This document shows positions 35,055 to 44,072 of a stretch of 64,000 nucleotides of DNA, piece after piece. The stretch comes from Shewanella chilikensis (lineage in GTDB: Bacteria > Pseudomonadota > Gammaproteobacteria > Enterobacterales > Shewanellaceae). The stretch spans positions 122,134 to 186,133 of the forward strand of contig NZ_NIJM01000001.1 in assembly GCF_002836945.1 (NCBI RefSeq). Reading direction: 5' to 3'. Made by a program: the position numbers and the translations under genes. The notes below the pieces were generated by a model. It saw nothing but the letters and a program-made list of their open reading frames with translations. It was not told where the DNA came from and searched no databases. How positions within the stretch are numbered: the stretch's first letter is position 1; each line of letters begins with the position of its first letter.

Positions 35055-36323
35055 ATGGTTGATGTATTAGTCACCTATGGCCCATGGCTCATAGGTATCG
35101 CGGCTGTTTTCGGGTTTCTTATGGCCTGGGGCATTGGGGCCAACGACGTAGCAAATGCTATGGGTACGTCTGTTGGTTCAAACGCTATTACCATTAAGCA
35201 AGCGATTATTATCGCAATGATCTTTGAATTCGCCGGCGCCTATCTGGCCGGTGGTGAAGTCACTAGTACCATACGGAAAGGGATCATAGATTCCGCTTTC
35301 TTCATAGATAGTCCCGAGCTACTGGTCTACGGCATGATAGCCTCTCTGTTGGCTGCGGGTATCTGGCTGGTAGCCGCATCAGCTCTGGGCTGGCCGGTTT
35401 CCACCACTCACTCTATCGTGGGAGCCATCATAGGCTTTGCCGCTGTGGGTGTTGGCACTGAAGCCGTTGCCTGGGGCAAAGTCGTTGGTATCGTTGGCTC
35501 TTGGGTCGTCACCCCGGCCATCTCAGGCTTTATCGCCTTTATGATTTTCCAGAGCGTACAAAAACTGATTTTCAATACTGAAAACCCTTTGGAAAACGCT
35601 AAACGTTATGTGCCTTTCTATATGGCATTTGCCGGCTTTGTGATGTCCTTGGTTACCATCACCAAAGGATTGAAACACGTTGGTCTCAAGTTCAGCACTG
35701 TAGAAGCCTATCTGTTGGCACTGGCGATCGCCATTCTGGTGGGTATTGCGGGTAAAATCGCCATCAGCCGTCTGAAGATGAGCAGCAAAAATGATCGCCA
35801 GACCAACTTCGGCAACGTTGAACGAGTCTTTGCCATTCTGATGGTTGTTACCGCCTGTTGTATGGCTTTTGCCCACGGCTCCAACGACGTGGCCAACGCT
35901 ATTGGCCCATTGGCTGCAGTAGTTTCTGTGGTAAACAGTGGCGGTGCCATTGAAGCCAAGGCACCGCTGGTTTGGTGGATCCTGCCTCTGGGTGCCGTCG
36001 GTATCGTTATGGGACTGGCCATCTTCGGCAAGCGCGTAATGACCACCATAGGTAAGAATATTACTCACTTGACCCCAAGTCGTGGCTTTGCCGCCGAACT
36101 GGCCGCGGCCTCAACCGTGGTTATCGCCTCGGGTACAGGCTTACCTATCTCTACCACTCAAACTCTGGTAGGTGCGGTATTGGGTGTGGGCATGGCCAGG
36201 GGTATTGCCGCCATCAATATAGGTGTGGTTCGCAACATTGTAGTTTCATGGGTCGTGACCCTACCAGCCGGTGCCGGCCTGTCTATTCTGTTCTTCTTCA
36301 CTATCAAGGGTGTGTTCGGTTAA
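35055..36323 (+). CDS. pitA: Inorganic phosphate transporter, PiT family
   Basis: A 422-residue low-affinity phosphate permease with about 10-11 membrane helices. Both copies of the duplicated PiT signature are present: GANDVANAMGTSVGS (about residues 31-45) and GSNDVANAIGPLAAV (about 275-289), plus the paired VSTTHSIVGAIIG and ISTTQTLVGAVLGV. It transports phosphate, probably as a metal-phosphate complex, with protons or sodium; the ion is not clear from sequence. It is coupled with the DUF47 gene upstream and ends in a terminator. The symbol is used in the broad sense. Confidence 0.93.
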   Translation: MVDVLVTYGPWLIGIAAVFGFLMAWGIGANDVANAMGTSVGSNAITIKQAIIIAMIFEFAGAYLAGGEVTSTIRKGIIDSAFFIDSPELLVYGMIASLLAAGIWLVAASALGWPVSTTHSIVGAIIGFAAVGVGTEAVAWGKVVGIVGSWVVTPAISGFIAFMIFQSVQKLIFNTENPLENAKRYVPFYMAFAGFVMSLVTITKGLKHVGLKFSTVEAYLLALAIAILVGIAGKIAISRLKMSSKNDRQTNFGNVERVFAILMVVTACCMAFAHGSNDVANAIGPLAAVVSVVNSGGAIEAKAPLVWWILPLGAVGIVMGLAIFGKRVMTTIGKNITHLTPSRGFAAELAAASTVVIASGTGLPISTTQTLVGAVLGVGMARGIAAINIGVVRNIVVSWVVTLPAGAGLSILFFFTIKGVFG

Positions 36324-36365
36324 CAGAAGTAGCATTAGAAATCACGGTAAATATCATGATTATAA

Positions 36366-36393
36366 GAGGGAAGTCGAATGACTTCCCTCTTGC
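36366..36393 (+). terminator. Terminator of the phosphate transport operon
   Basis: GAGGGAAGTC (36366-36375), loop GAAT, GACTTCCCTC (36380-36389), followed by TTGC. Confidence 0.8.
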
Positions 36394-36450
36394 ATTGAAG
36401 CCTTCAAATCCCTAGCATGTGGGCAGTATTTTGCGACAGAGAATGACTAA

Positions 36451-37029
36451 GTGTTAAGACTCCTGACTCTCATAGGGATGATGCTCCTGTCTCCCACCCT
36501 ATTGGCCCAAGGCCAGACGCGCTATATTTCGGACGATGTCTACATCTACATTCATGGTGGACCCGGCACTCAATACCGGATCCTGGGTAGTATTGAAGCC
36601 GGTCAACAGGTAAGCGTTTTACCTGAGCGCCAAGGCGATTACACCAAGATTATCGACCATAAGGATCGCGAAGGCTGGGTTCTGACCAGCATGATATCCA
36701 AAGACAAATCGCTGCGTTTTCGCGTCTCTGAGCTGGAAAGCCAATTGACCGAAGCCAAAGGCCAGCTCGCTGGGCTTCAGAACGAAAATGGCGATTTCAA
36801 GGGCGAGCTGGGTAGCCTCAAGTCTCAGTTGAGCAAGGCCCAGGCAGAACTGGCAGAGGCTAGCACAGAACGCGATGAAGCCATTGCCAAGCTCAAGTCA
36901 ATGAAAGATAACGAACGTTTTCGTATGTGGCAGGAAGGCGGACTTATCGCCGCCCTGGGTTTAATCCTCGGGGTCATTCTGGTTTACATGCCAAGACCAC
37001 AGCGACGCAAGAAAGATCGTTGGATGTAA
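36451..37029 (+). CDS. ygiM: SH3-domain membrane-anchored protein (YgiM/TIGR04211 type)
   Basis: A 192-residue envelope protein. A signal peptide (about 1-19, ending LLAQG) precedes a bacterial SH3 domain (about 22-85, YISDDVYIYIHGGPGTQYRILGSI and GWVLTSMIS), then a coiled coil (about 90-155, ELESQLTEAKGQLAGLQ) and one C-terminal membrane helix (about 162-182) before a basic PRPQRRKK tail. E. coli YgiM has the same plan. GTG 36451 is the first suitable start. It is monocistronic, between two terminators. Peptidoglycan binding is a family-level inference. Confidence 0.88.
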   Translation: MLRLLTLIGMMLLSPTLLAQGQTRYISDDVYIYIHGGPGTQYRILGSIEAGQQVSVLPERQGDYTKIIDHKDREGWVLTSMISKDKSLRFRVSELESQLTEAKGQLAGLQNENGDFKGELGSLKSQLSKAQAELAEASTERDEAIAKLKSMKDNERFRMWQEGGLIAALGLILGVILVYMPRPQRRKKDRWM

Positions 37030-37047
37030 TAGCATTTTTCCCTTCTC

Positions 37048-37078
37048 AAAGGCCAGTGTTTAAAACCACTGGCCTTTT
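37048..37078 (+). terminator. Terminator of ygiM
   Basis: AAAGGCCAGTG (37048-37058) / CACTGGCCTTT (37067-37077), eight-base loop, followed by TTGTTT. Confidence 0.85.
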
Positions 37079-37144
37079 GTTTATGTGACTTTACAGCTGG
37101 GGTGCGTAAAGCCAATTAAACAATTTTCACATTCCCGCCAAGAT

Positions 37145-37207
37145 TGGTGTCACAGATCACATTTTGATTGTATAATCGGCGCGCGCAAGCGCCAATATTG
37201 TATACAA
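37145..37207 (+). promoter_or_regulatory. putA promoter region
   Basis: A consensus -10 TATAAT stands at 37171-37176. A 10-bp palindrome TTGTATACAA (37198-37207) lies just after the predicted start point and could bind a regulator. GGTGT-CACAGA-TCACA (37146-37161) resembles a CRP site at 8 of 10 positions, but its position relative to the -10 is unusual. Confidence 0.45.
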
Positions 37208-37298
37208 AATTAATAAAGCGTCTTTTGCGTCAGACATATTCCAGGTAATTCGAGCAGTCCTTAACTGCCCCCAACCGGCTTAGATGGAAGCGATAACT

Positions 37299-40200
37299 AT
37301 GTTCAAAGCGAGTGAAGTTCTGGCAGGCCACTATGATAGCGCCAATCTCGACGAACTCTTTAAAGCCATCAGTGACAACTATATTGTCGACGAAGAGCAA
37401 TATTTGTCCGATCTGATCAAGCTAGTCCCGTCGAGTGACGAAACCATTGAGCGTGTGACCCGTCGCGCCCACGACTTGGTCAGCAAGGTTCGTCAATATG
37501 ACAAAAAAGGTCTGATGGTAGGTATAGACGCTTTTTTACAGCAATACAGCCTTGAGACTCAGGAAGGCATCATACTCATGTGCCTGGCCGAAGCCCTGCT
37601 GCGGATCCCGGATCCGGAAACGGCCGATGCCCTGATTGAAGACAAGCTCTCAGGAGCCAAATGGGACGAGCATCTGTCAAAGAGTGATTCAGTATTGGTC
37701 AACGCCTCGACATGGGGCCTGATGCTGACGGGCAAAATCGTCAAACTGGATCGCAACCTGGATGGCAGTCCAAGCAACTTATTGAAGCGCTTGGTTAATC
37801 GCCTGGGTGAGCCGGTGATCCGTCAAGCCATGTATGCCGCCATGAAGATCATGGGCAAACAGTTCGTACTCGGCCGCACAGTTAAAGAAGCACTAAAAAA
37901 CAGTGAAGACAAGCGCAAACAGGGCTATACCCACTCTTACGACATGCTGGGTGAAGCCGCACTGACCCAGAGAGACGCCCAGAAATACTTCCAGGATTAC
38001 TCCCACGCCATCAGCGAATTGGGGGCCCAGCAGTACGATGAATCCCAGGCGCCCAGACCGACGATTTCCATCAAGCTGTCGGCGCTGCATCCCCGCTATG
38101 AAGTGGCCAATGAAGACAGAGTCATGTCCGAGTTGTATGCCACAGTGATCAAGCTGATTGAGCAGGCTCGCAGCCTGAATGTCGGTATCTCTATCGATGC
38201 CGAAGAGGTAGACCGTCTTGAGTTGTCGCTCAAGCTGTTCCGCAAGCTATACAACTCTGAAGCCGCCAAGGGTTGGGGCCTTTTGGGCATAGTGGTGCAG
38301 GCATACTCCAAACGGGCCCTGCCTGTACTCCTGTGGCTAACCAAGCTTGCCAAAGAGCAAGGTGATGAAATCCCGCTGCGACTGGTGAAAGGCGCTTATT
38401 GGGACAGCGAACTCAAGTGGGCTCAGCAGGCAGGTGAAGCCGGTTACCCCCTCTACACCCGCAAGGTGGGAACGGATCTGTCCTATCTGGCCTGTGCCCG
38501 CTTCCTGCTGTCGGACAAGACCCGCGGTGCCATCTATCCACAATTTGCCAGCCATAACGCCCAGACAGTCGCTGCCATCAGCGATATGGCCGGCGATCGT
38601 GAGTTTGAATTCCAGCGTCTGCACGGCATGGGACAGGAACTATACGACACTATTTTGGCGGAAAGCCGAGCTCGCACCGTCCGAATTTATGCGCCGATAG
38701 GTGCCCATAAAGATCTGCTGCCCTATCTGGTGCGCCGTCTGCTGGAAAACGGTGCCAACACTTCATTTGTGCATAAGTTGGTGGATCCCAACACGCCTAT
38801 CGATTCACTGATCACCCACCCTCTGGTGACAGTCAAACAATATAAAACCCTGGCCAATAACAAGATAGTGAAGCCTGCCGACATCTTTGGCAGTGAACGC
38901 AAAAACTCCAAGGGACTCAATATGAACATTCTCTCTGAAGCCGAACCCTTCTTCGCAGCACTGGATCAGTTCAAGACTCATCAATGGCATGGCGGCCCGC
39001 TGATCAATGGTGAAACCCTGAGCGGCGAGTCAAAGGCGGTTGTCAGCCCCTATGACACAACACAAACCGTCGGTCAGGTTATTTTTGCCGACGACCAAGC
39101 CGTTGAGCAGGCCATCAGTTCAGCCGTCGCAGCTTTCCCCGCCTGGTGTCGCACACCGGTGGCACAGCGCGCCAACGCGCTGCAAAAACTGGCCGACCTG
39201 CTGGAAGAAAATCGCGAAGAGCTGATAGTGCTCTGTACCCGCGAAGCCGGCAAGAGCCTGCAGGACGGCATAGATGAAGTCCGTGAAGCCATCGACTTCT
39301 GCCGCTACTATGCGGTGCAGGCCAAGAAGATGATGAGCAAGCCCGAGCTGCTCCCTGGGCCGACCGGTGAATTGAACGAGCTGTTTGTTCAAGGCCGCGG
39401 TGTCTTTGTCTGTATCAGCCCCTGGAACTTCCCGTTGGCGATTTTCCTCGGTCAGGTGACTGCTGCCCTTGCTGCCGGCAACACAGTTATCGCCAAACCA
39501 GCCGAGCAAACCTGCCTTGTGGGTTACCGCGCCGTACAGCTGGCCCATGAAGCCGGGATCCCCAAAGAAGCGCTGCAATTCCTGCCGGGCACAGGCGCCA
39601 GTGTCGGCGCCGCACTGACCAGCGACGAACGTATCGGCGGCGTCTGCTTCACAGGTTCTACCGGCACGGCCAAGGTGATCAACCGCGCTCTGGCTGCCCG
39701 CGAAGGCGCCATCATTCCACTTATCGCCGAAACAGGTGGTCAAAATGCCATGGTGGTGGACTCCACTTCCCAACCGGAGCAAGTGGTCAACGATGTGGTT
39801 GCCTCTTCCTTTACCAGCGCTGGCCAGCGCTGCTCGGCGCTGCGGGTACTCTATCTGCAGGAAGATATCGCCGAACGGGTGCTGGAGATCCTCAAGGGTG
39901 CCATGGATGAACTCAGCATTGGCTATCCAGGTTCAGTGAAGACAGATGTCGGCCCGGTGATCGATGCCACAGCCAAGGCCAATCTCAACGCCCATATCGA
40001 GCACATAAAACAGGTAGGCAAGCTTATCAAACAGGTGGAGCTGCCCGCTGACTGCAAGGATGGCCATTTCGTTGCGCCAACCGCGGTGGAAATCGATTCC
40101 ATCAAGGTGCTGGAGAAAGAACATTTCGGCCCGATACTGCACATTATCCGTTTCAAAGCCTCAGAGCTGGACAAGGTGATTGCCGATATCAACAGCACAG

Positions 40201-40475
40201 GCTTTGGCCTGACTCTGGGGATCCACAGCCGCAATGAAGGCCACGCCCTGAGCGTTGCCGACCGAGTCAATGTAGGTAACGTCTATATCAACCGTAACCA
40301 GATTGGCGCCGTGGTGGGTGTGCAGCCCTTCGGTGGTCAGGGGCTTTCCGGCACAGGCCCCAAGGCTGGCGGGCCACACTACCTGACCCGCTTTATGACG
40401 GAAAAGACCCGCACCAACAACATCACAGCCATAGGTGGCAATGCCACTCTACTGTCACTGGGTGATGCGGAATAA
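37299..40475 (+). CDS. putA: Bifunctional proline dehydrogenase / L-glutamate gamma-semialdehyde dehydrogenase
   Basis: PutA, 1058 residues. It oxidises proline to glutamate in two steps with FAD and NAD+. The N-terminal helical region is followed by the proline dehydrogenase barrel (about 190-480; ISIDAEEVDRLELSL, RLVKGAYWDSELKWAQ, RLHGMGQELYD). The aldehyde dehydrogenase domain (about 560-1040) shows CISPWNFPLAIF, FTGSTGTAKVI (about 784) and the catalytic Cys in AGQRCSALR (about 842). It lacks the N-terminal ribbon-helix-helix domain of E. coli PutA, so it should not repress its own gene. ATG 37299 has GGAAG well spaced; ATG 37284 is less likely. Confidence 0.96.
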   Translation: MFKASEVLAGHYDSANLDELFKAISDNYIVDEEQYLSDLIKLVPSSDETIERVTRRAHDLVSKVRQYDKKGLMVGIDAFLQQYSLETQEGIILMCLAEALLRIPDPETADALIEDKLSGAKWDEHLSKSDSVLVNASTWGLMLTGKIVKLDRNLDGSPSNLLKRLVNRLGEPVIRQAMYAAMKIMGKQFVLGRTVKEALKNSEDKRKQGYTHSYDMLGEAALTQRDAQKYFQDYSHAISELGAQQYDESQAPRPTISIKLSALHPRYEVANEDRVMSELYATVIKLIEQARSLNVGISIDAEEVDRLELSLKLFRKLYNSEAAKGWGLLGIVVQAYSKRALPVLLWLTKLAKEQGDEIPLRLVKGAYWDSELKWAQQAGEAGYPLYTRKVGTDLSYLACARFLLSDKTRGAIYPQFASHNAQTVAAISDMAGDREFEFQRLHGMGQELYDTILAESRARTVRIYAPIGAHKDLLPYLVRRLLENGANTSFVHKLVDPNTPIDSLITHPLVTVKQYKTLANNKIVKPADIFGSERKNSKGLNMNILSEAEPFFAALDQFKTHQWHGGPLINGETLSGESKAVVSPYDTTQTVGQVIFADDQAVEQAISSAVAAFPAWCRTPVAQRANALQKLADLLEENREELIVLCTREAGKSLQDGIDEVREAIDFCRYYAVQAKKMMSKPELLPGPTGELNELFVQGRGVFVCISPWNFPLAIFLGQVTAALAAGNTVIAKPAEQTCLVGYRAVQLAHEAGIPKEALQFLPGTGASVGAALTSDERIGGVCFTGSTGTAKVINRALAAREGAIIPLIAETGGQNAMVVDSTSQPEQVVNDVVASSFTSAGQRCSALRVLYLQEDIAERVLEILKGAMDELSIGYPGSVKTDVGPVIDATAKANLNAHIEHIKQVGKLIKQVELPADCKDGHFVAPTAVEIDSIKVLEKEHFGPILHIIRFKASELDKVIADINSTGFGLTLGIHSRNEGHALSVADRVNVGNVYINRNQIGAVVGVQPFGGQGLSGTGPKAGGPHYLTRFMTEKTRTNNITAIGGNATLLSLGDAE

Positions 40476-40488
40476 TCTCCACCCATGA

Positions 40489-40518
40489 AAAAAGCCAGGA
40501 ATAGTTTCCTGGCTTTTT
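40489..40518. terminator. Bidirectional terminator after putA
   Basis: Perfect 13-bp stem AAAAAGCCAGGAA (40489-40501) / TTCCTGGCTTTTT (40506-40518) with TAGT loop, between putA and the convergent symporter gene. Confidence 0.92.
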
Positions 40519-40550
40519 ATTACCTGCTCACGGCAAACAAACTCACGCTA

Positions 40551-41780
40551 TCAGCTCTTGGCTTCCTCGGGACAAAAGTTGTCCATCACCAGAGCGCAGG
40601 CGGCATCGCCGGTAATATTCAGCGATGTACGTATCATGTCAAATACCCGGTCGAGGGCAAACAGCAGTGGCAGTCCATCAATAGGGATCTTGGCCGCCAG
40701 TAATACGGCCACCACCAGGAAAGAAGGTCCCGGCACCCCGGCCTGGCCAATAGCGCCCAAAGTGGAAGTGAATATAATAGCCGCATAGGCGGCAAGGCTC
40801 AGATCAATGTTATACATTTGAGCAAAGAACATAGCGACCAAACCATAGTAAATGGCGTTGCCGCTCATATTGATGGTGGCGCCCAACGGCAATACGAAAG
40901 AAGCTGTGGCTTTTGAGACCTTCAACTCCTGCTCACAAGTTTCCATATTCACCGGCAAGGTTGCCATGGAGGAAGCCGTAGACAAGGCCATCACCTGAGG
41001 CTTTTTCATTGCACTGATAAAGCGCGCCGCCGACACCTTGGAAAACAGCTGCACCATCAAGGGGAAGAAGATGAAACCGTAAATCAAAATCGCCCCAACG
41101 AAGACGATGAACAGTTTAAATACCACCTCAAGAGCGTCAAAACCAAAGGTGCCGACTGAGTCGGCCATCAGACCGAATACCCCTATGGGTGCCACCAACA
41201 TGACACAGTTGATCATCCAGACCATAGCCTCTGTGATAGCATTGAGCGCCCCAAGGATCGGCTTGGCCCCATCGCCCTTGACCTTGGTCAGTGCTATGCC
41301 AAAGAAGATACTGAACACCAGGATCTGTAAAATATTCCCCCCGGTCAGCGACTCAAACACATTGGTTGGTATCATGCCAATGAAAGTATCCATTACACCT
41401 GGTAGATCACCCTGTTCTTTGGTGACTTCCATTAGGTCAGTCATACTGTGAGCAGTAAAATCAACCCCCTTACCAGGTTGAAACAGGTTTCCCAGCACCA
41501 ATGCCAAGGTGACTGCGATCCCCGAAGTCACAATAAAGAAGCCGAATGTTCCTAGACCGATTTTCCCAGCCGAAGGGGTATCCCCCAGACTGGCTGCACC
41601 TGAGATGATAGCCACCAATACCAGCGGTATGACCAACATCTTGATCAAATGGATAAAAATAGTCCCCAATGGGGCAAACATGCTGGCATCCTCACCAAAC
41701 CACCAGCCGACAGCCGCCCCCAAAAACATGGCAATCACGACTTGCACGCCGATATTGCCAATCCAGTGTTTGTTATTCAT
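40551..41780 (-). CDS. Dicarboxylate/amino acid:cation symporter (DAACS family)
   Basis: A 409-residue GltP/DctA-like transporter with eight membrane helices and two re-entrant hairpins. The family signatures are SSMATLPVNMETCEQEL (HP1/TM7 region, about 270-287), LPLGATINMSGNAIYYG (about 298-314) and TSLNITGDAACALVMDNF near the end, whose Asp and Asn/Thr bind substrate and cation. The proton or sodium dependence and the exact substrate (glutamate/aspartate or C4-dicarboxylates) cannot be settled by eye. ATG 41780 follows a good GGAGA site; a longer frame to 41810 is unlikely. Convergence with putA, which yields glutamate, may be coincidental. Confidence 0.9.
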   Translation of the reverse strand: MNNKHWIGNIGVQVVIAMFLGAAVGWWFGEDASMFAPLGTIFIHLIKMLVIPLVLVAIISGAASLGDTPSAGKIGLGTFGFFIVTSGIAVTLALVLGNLFQPGKGVDFTAHSMTDLMEVTKEQGDLPGVMDTFIGMIPTNVFESLTGGNILQILVFSIFFGIALTKVKGDGAKPILGALNAITEAMVWMINCVMLVAPIGVFGLMADSVGTFGFDALEVVFKLFIVFVGAILIYGFIFFPLMVQLFSKVSAARFISAMKKPQVMALSTASSMATLPVNMETCEQELKVSKATASFVLPLGATINMSGNAIYYGLVAMFFAQMYNIDLSLAAYAAIIFTSTLGAIGQAGVPGPSFLVVAVLLAAKIPIDGLPLLFALDRVFDMIRTSLNITGDAACALVMDNFCPEEAKS

Positions 41781-41910
41781 TGTTATGTCTCCGCCGCACA
41801 AGGGCGTCATCTTGTCAAAATCAAAGCGGGCAAAGGTACCACATTCAAGCCAATCGCTTCCGTGAGTTTTCTCGACTCAGGCTCAACAATTAGTCAAAAA
41901 TGGCAAAAGA

Positions 41911-41946
41911 TGCAAAGAGAATTTAAAATATTCAATTCTCTTTGCA
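41911..41946. terminator. Hairpin between the L12-like gene and symporter
   Basis: Perfect 13-bp inverted repeat TGCAAAGAGAATT (41911-41923) / AATTCTCTTTGCA (41934-41946) with a 10-base loop. It lies after the minus-strand small membrane protein gene and before the symporter promoter, so it probably terminates the former. Confidence 0.65.
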
Positions 41947-42010
41947 TTTTAATGAGGAAAGCTTAAATAAACTCGCTTTATAACGGCTTAAAATAGAGAT
42001 ATCTCAACAG

Positions 42011-42274
42011 CTACAAATGAGTCGAGACAGCCAAGGCTGCTGCTGCAGCCAACCCTACCAGCACTATCCAAACAATGGCATTGCCGCTTCCTGGCTCTTT
42101 GTCGGCCAATTCCAGTTCCGGATGCCCCTGCAAATAGTCATCCACCTTCTTTTTTGCCTCTTTCAGGCTCAGGTTATCTCGTTCTCGCAGGAGTTTAATC
42201 GCATGAATCGTCTGCCTGTCTTCCAGTAGACTGATCACTTCCAAATCCAAGGAACTCTCTTTGGTGAGGGTCAT
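42011..42274 (-). CDS. Small membrane protein with ribosomal L7/L12 C-terminal-like motif
   Basis: An 87-residue protein. Residues about 12-48 (EVISLLEDRQTIHAIKLLRERDNLSLKEAKKKVDDYL) resemble the helix-turn-helix of the L7/L12 C-terminal domain (consensus KI.VIK.lRe.tgLgLkEAK.lVe). This is followed by an acidic linker and one membrane helix (AIVWIVLVGLAAAAALAV, about 66-83). It is clearly not the ribosomal protein, which has no membrane helix and has an N-terminal dimerisation domain. ATG 42274 is chosen because AGGAAG is correctly spaced; longer frames up to 42358 lack such a site. The function is unknown. Confidence 0.72.
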   Translation of the reverse strand: MTLTKESSLDLEVISLLEDRQTIHAIKLLRERDNLSLKEAKKKVDDYLQGHPELELADKEPGSGNAIVWIVLVGLAAAAALAVSTHL

Positions 42275-42706
42275 AGTATCTTCCTGATTAGTGGGGGACG
42301 TCATTGTCACAACTTTTCTAATACTGATAACTGTAGCTATAAAAAAGCATAGTTCCAAGTAGTAACTTGTTCTCTTTTTTAGCTATTCAGAGTCTCCCAC
42401 TGCCTGGACACCTCCCTTATAAGCCCTCTAAAAATCATACTACTTGCGATTTAAGTTGGCTTGGGATGTGAACAAAAAGTGTATAGACAGCATGTTTGTC
42501 TGCCGATTGCAGTAAATCATGCTGATTTAAACCTTAACTGAATTCAAAAACCAAACACATCTGCAGAGGAATTTTCAAAGTAACCCTCTATTTTTTAACG
42601 ACAGCATACGATCATTAATAAACTTTCATCCCGCCCTAATCTTAACCTCATCTGCAGTTGTTTATCCTGCCGCCGCTTTAAAAACCAAGACCCTAAGGAG
42701 AACAGA
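42275..42706. other. Intergenic region with no gene seen
   Basis: 432 bases, A+T rich, between two divergent genes. It must hold both promoters. A weak 7-bp inverted repeat (CAGCATG/CATGCTG, about 42488-42523) is seen, but no convincing promoter, RNA or coding frame. A strong CTAAGGAG ribosome site precedes the lipoprotein start. Confidence 0.5.
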
Positions 42707-44005
42707 ATGCAAAGAAGCATATGGCTGGTTCCTCTCGTTGCCGGACTGAGCGCCTGTGGCGGTTCAGACTCCAATGAGTCGAACAATCCCGATCCCCAAC
42801 CGCCGGTTGCCACTTTGGCCAAGACTATCCAAGGTACCCTGCAAAAGGTCGATACGGATACGCTTTGGGTCAATGGTGTGGCAATCCCGGCGGCCAGGGC
42901 CAGTGTTGAAATCAATGAAACCAAGGCCAGCCTCACTGAGTTGAAGCCCGGTATGCAGCTCAACATCAAGACAGATGGCAACAGTGCCATCAGCGTAGAC
43001 TATGACCCTGTGCTGGTTTCCCCGGTGAGCGCAATTGATGCCGAGCAGGCTATTGTGGCCGGTTACCAAGTAACTGGACTTGACCTCAGTAAAGTCAAGG
43101 CAGGTGATATAGTTGAACTCAGTGGTTACAACCTGAGTGATAGTCAGTTCAAGGCCACCTATTTTGCTATCGACAATGACAGGCAAGAGATGGAAGTTGA
43201 AGGTCGGGTAAGCAAGCTGGACACTCATCTGAAGCAGTTCTATCTCGGTAATATGCAGGTGGACTATGGTGCCAATGCCGTTCAGGTAGATGACACGCTG
43301 GCCAATGGTTCCTGGGTAGAAGTTGAAGGTCAATATCAGGGTGAAGTATTACTGGCTTCTGAAGTGGAAGTCGAACGCGCCCCGGATTTGGACAAGGGCA
43401 CTGAGGTAGAACTCGAAGGTCAGGTTACCTGGGTCAACGAGTTGCAAACCCGCTTCACCTTGAACCAAAAATGGCAAGTGACACTGGATGGTAAAACTCT
43501 CTATGAAGATGGCACTGTTGCCGATCTCAAACCCGGTGCCTTGGTCGATGTGGAAGGCCTGTGGCAAGACGATACTCAAGAGCTGAAGGCCACCGAGATT
43601 GACTTTGAAAAACAGAGTCAGCCACCAGTGATTGCAAGCCACGCTTTTGAAGTTGAAGGCAAGGCTGTGTATGAGGCCGGTGTATTCAGCATCAACGGCA
43701 TAGCGCTGACACTCACGCCTCAGACCCGCTTTGAAGATGGTTTGAACCAAGCCAGCCTCAACGGCACCTGGGTACAGGTTGAAGGATCAGAGCAAAATGG
43801 CCAATTCCTGGTAATGGAAATCGAACCTGAGGTGCAGGAAGCGGACATAGAGCTCAAGGGCTTGGTCAATGATGACGGCCAAGGCGCCAGCCTCTGGGGT
43901 TATAAGGCCAGCGACGACAGCCTTGCGCCTCATATTGGCAAAAGGGTCGACCTGGAATGCCGCTTAAGTGGCGAACTGCTGAGCCAGTGCCGCCTGGATG
44001 ATTGA
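42707..44005 (+). CDS. Lipoprotein with repeated DUF5666-type beta modules
   Basis: A 432-residue lipoprotein: signal peptide with lipobox LSAC at about residue 17, then a short Asn/Asp/Pro linker. The mature part is made of about five or six similar modules of roughly 70 residues, each with a pattern like VEVEGRVSKLD....F.LGNMQVDY and DGSWVEVEGQYQ. Comparable stretches begin near residues 41, 160, 238 and 306. This matches DUF5666-type OB-like repeats. The function is unknown; it is likely exposed on the outer membrane or in the periplasm. The protein is strongly acidic. It is monocistronic with a strong ribosome site and a terminator. Confidence 0.75.
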   Translation: MQRSIWLVPLVAGLSACGGSDSNESNNPDPQPPVATLAKTIQGTLQKVDTDTLWVNGVAIPAARASVEINETKASLTELKPGMQLNIKTDGNSAISVDYDPVLVSPVSAIDAEQAIVAGYQVTGLDLSKVKAGDIVELSGYNLSDSQFKATYFAIDNDRQEMEVEGRVSKLDTHLKQFYLGNMQVDYGANAVQVDDTLANGSWVEVEGQYQGEVLLASEVEVERAPDLDKGTEVELEGQVTWVNELQTRFTLNQKWQVTLDGKTLYEDGTVADLKPGALVDVEGLWQDDTQELKATEIDFEKQSQPPVIASHAFEVEGKAVYEAGVFSINGIALTLTPQTRFEDGLNQASLNGTWVQVEGSEQNGQFLVMEIEPEVQEADIELKGLVNDDGQGASLWGYKASDDSLAPHIGKRVDLECRLSGELLSQCRLDD

Positions 44006-44021
44006 CAACACAAGATGACAA

Positions 44022-44050
44022 AAGAGTGCCGGCTTTCTGCCGGCACTCTT
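44022..44050. terminator. Bidirectional terminator
   Basis: Perfect 12-bp stem AAGAGTGCCGGC (44022-44033) / GCCGGCACTCTT (44039-44050) with TTTCT loop, between the DUF5666 lipoprotein and the convergent NifX-like gene. Confidence 0.9.
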
Positions 44051-44072
44051 GTTTCTATTTCTGTAGACGGCT

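Noticed and set aside
37146..37161. CRP-like site at putA
   Set aside because: Eight of ten matches, but centred about 30 bases before the predicted start point, not a typical activating position; kept only as a note.
37233..37240. GACATATT half-site upstream of putA
   Set aside because: Only one arm matches the operator found near the PspA cluster; expected by chance.
42488..42523. CAGCATG/CATGCTG inverted repeat as an operator or RNA gene
   Set aside because: Short arms with a long spacer and no supporting promoter; not distinguishable from chance.
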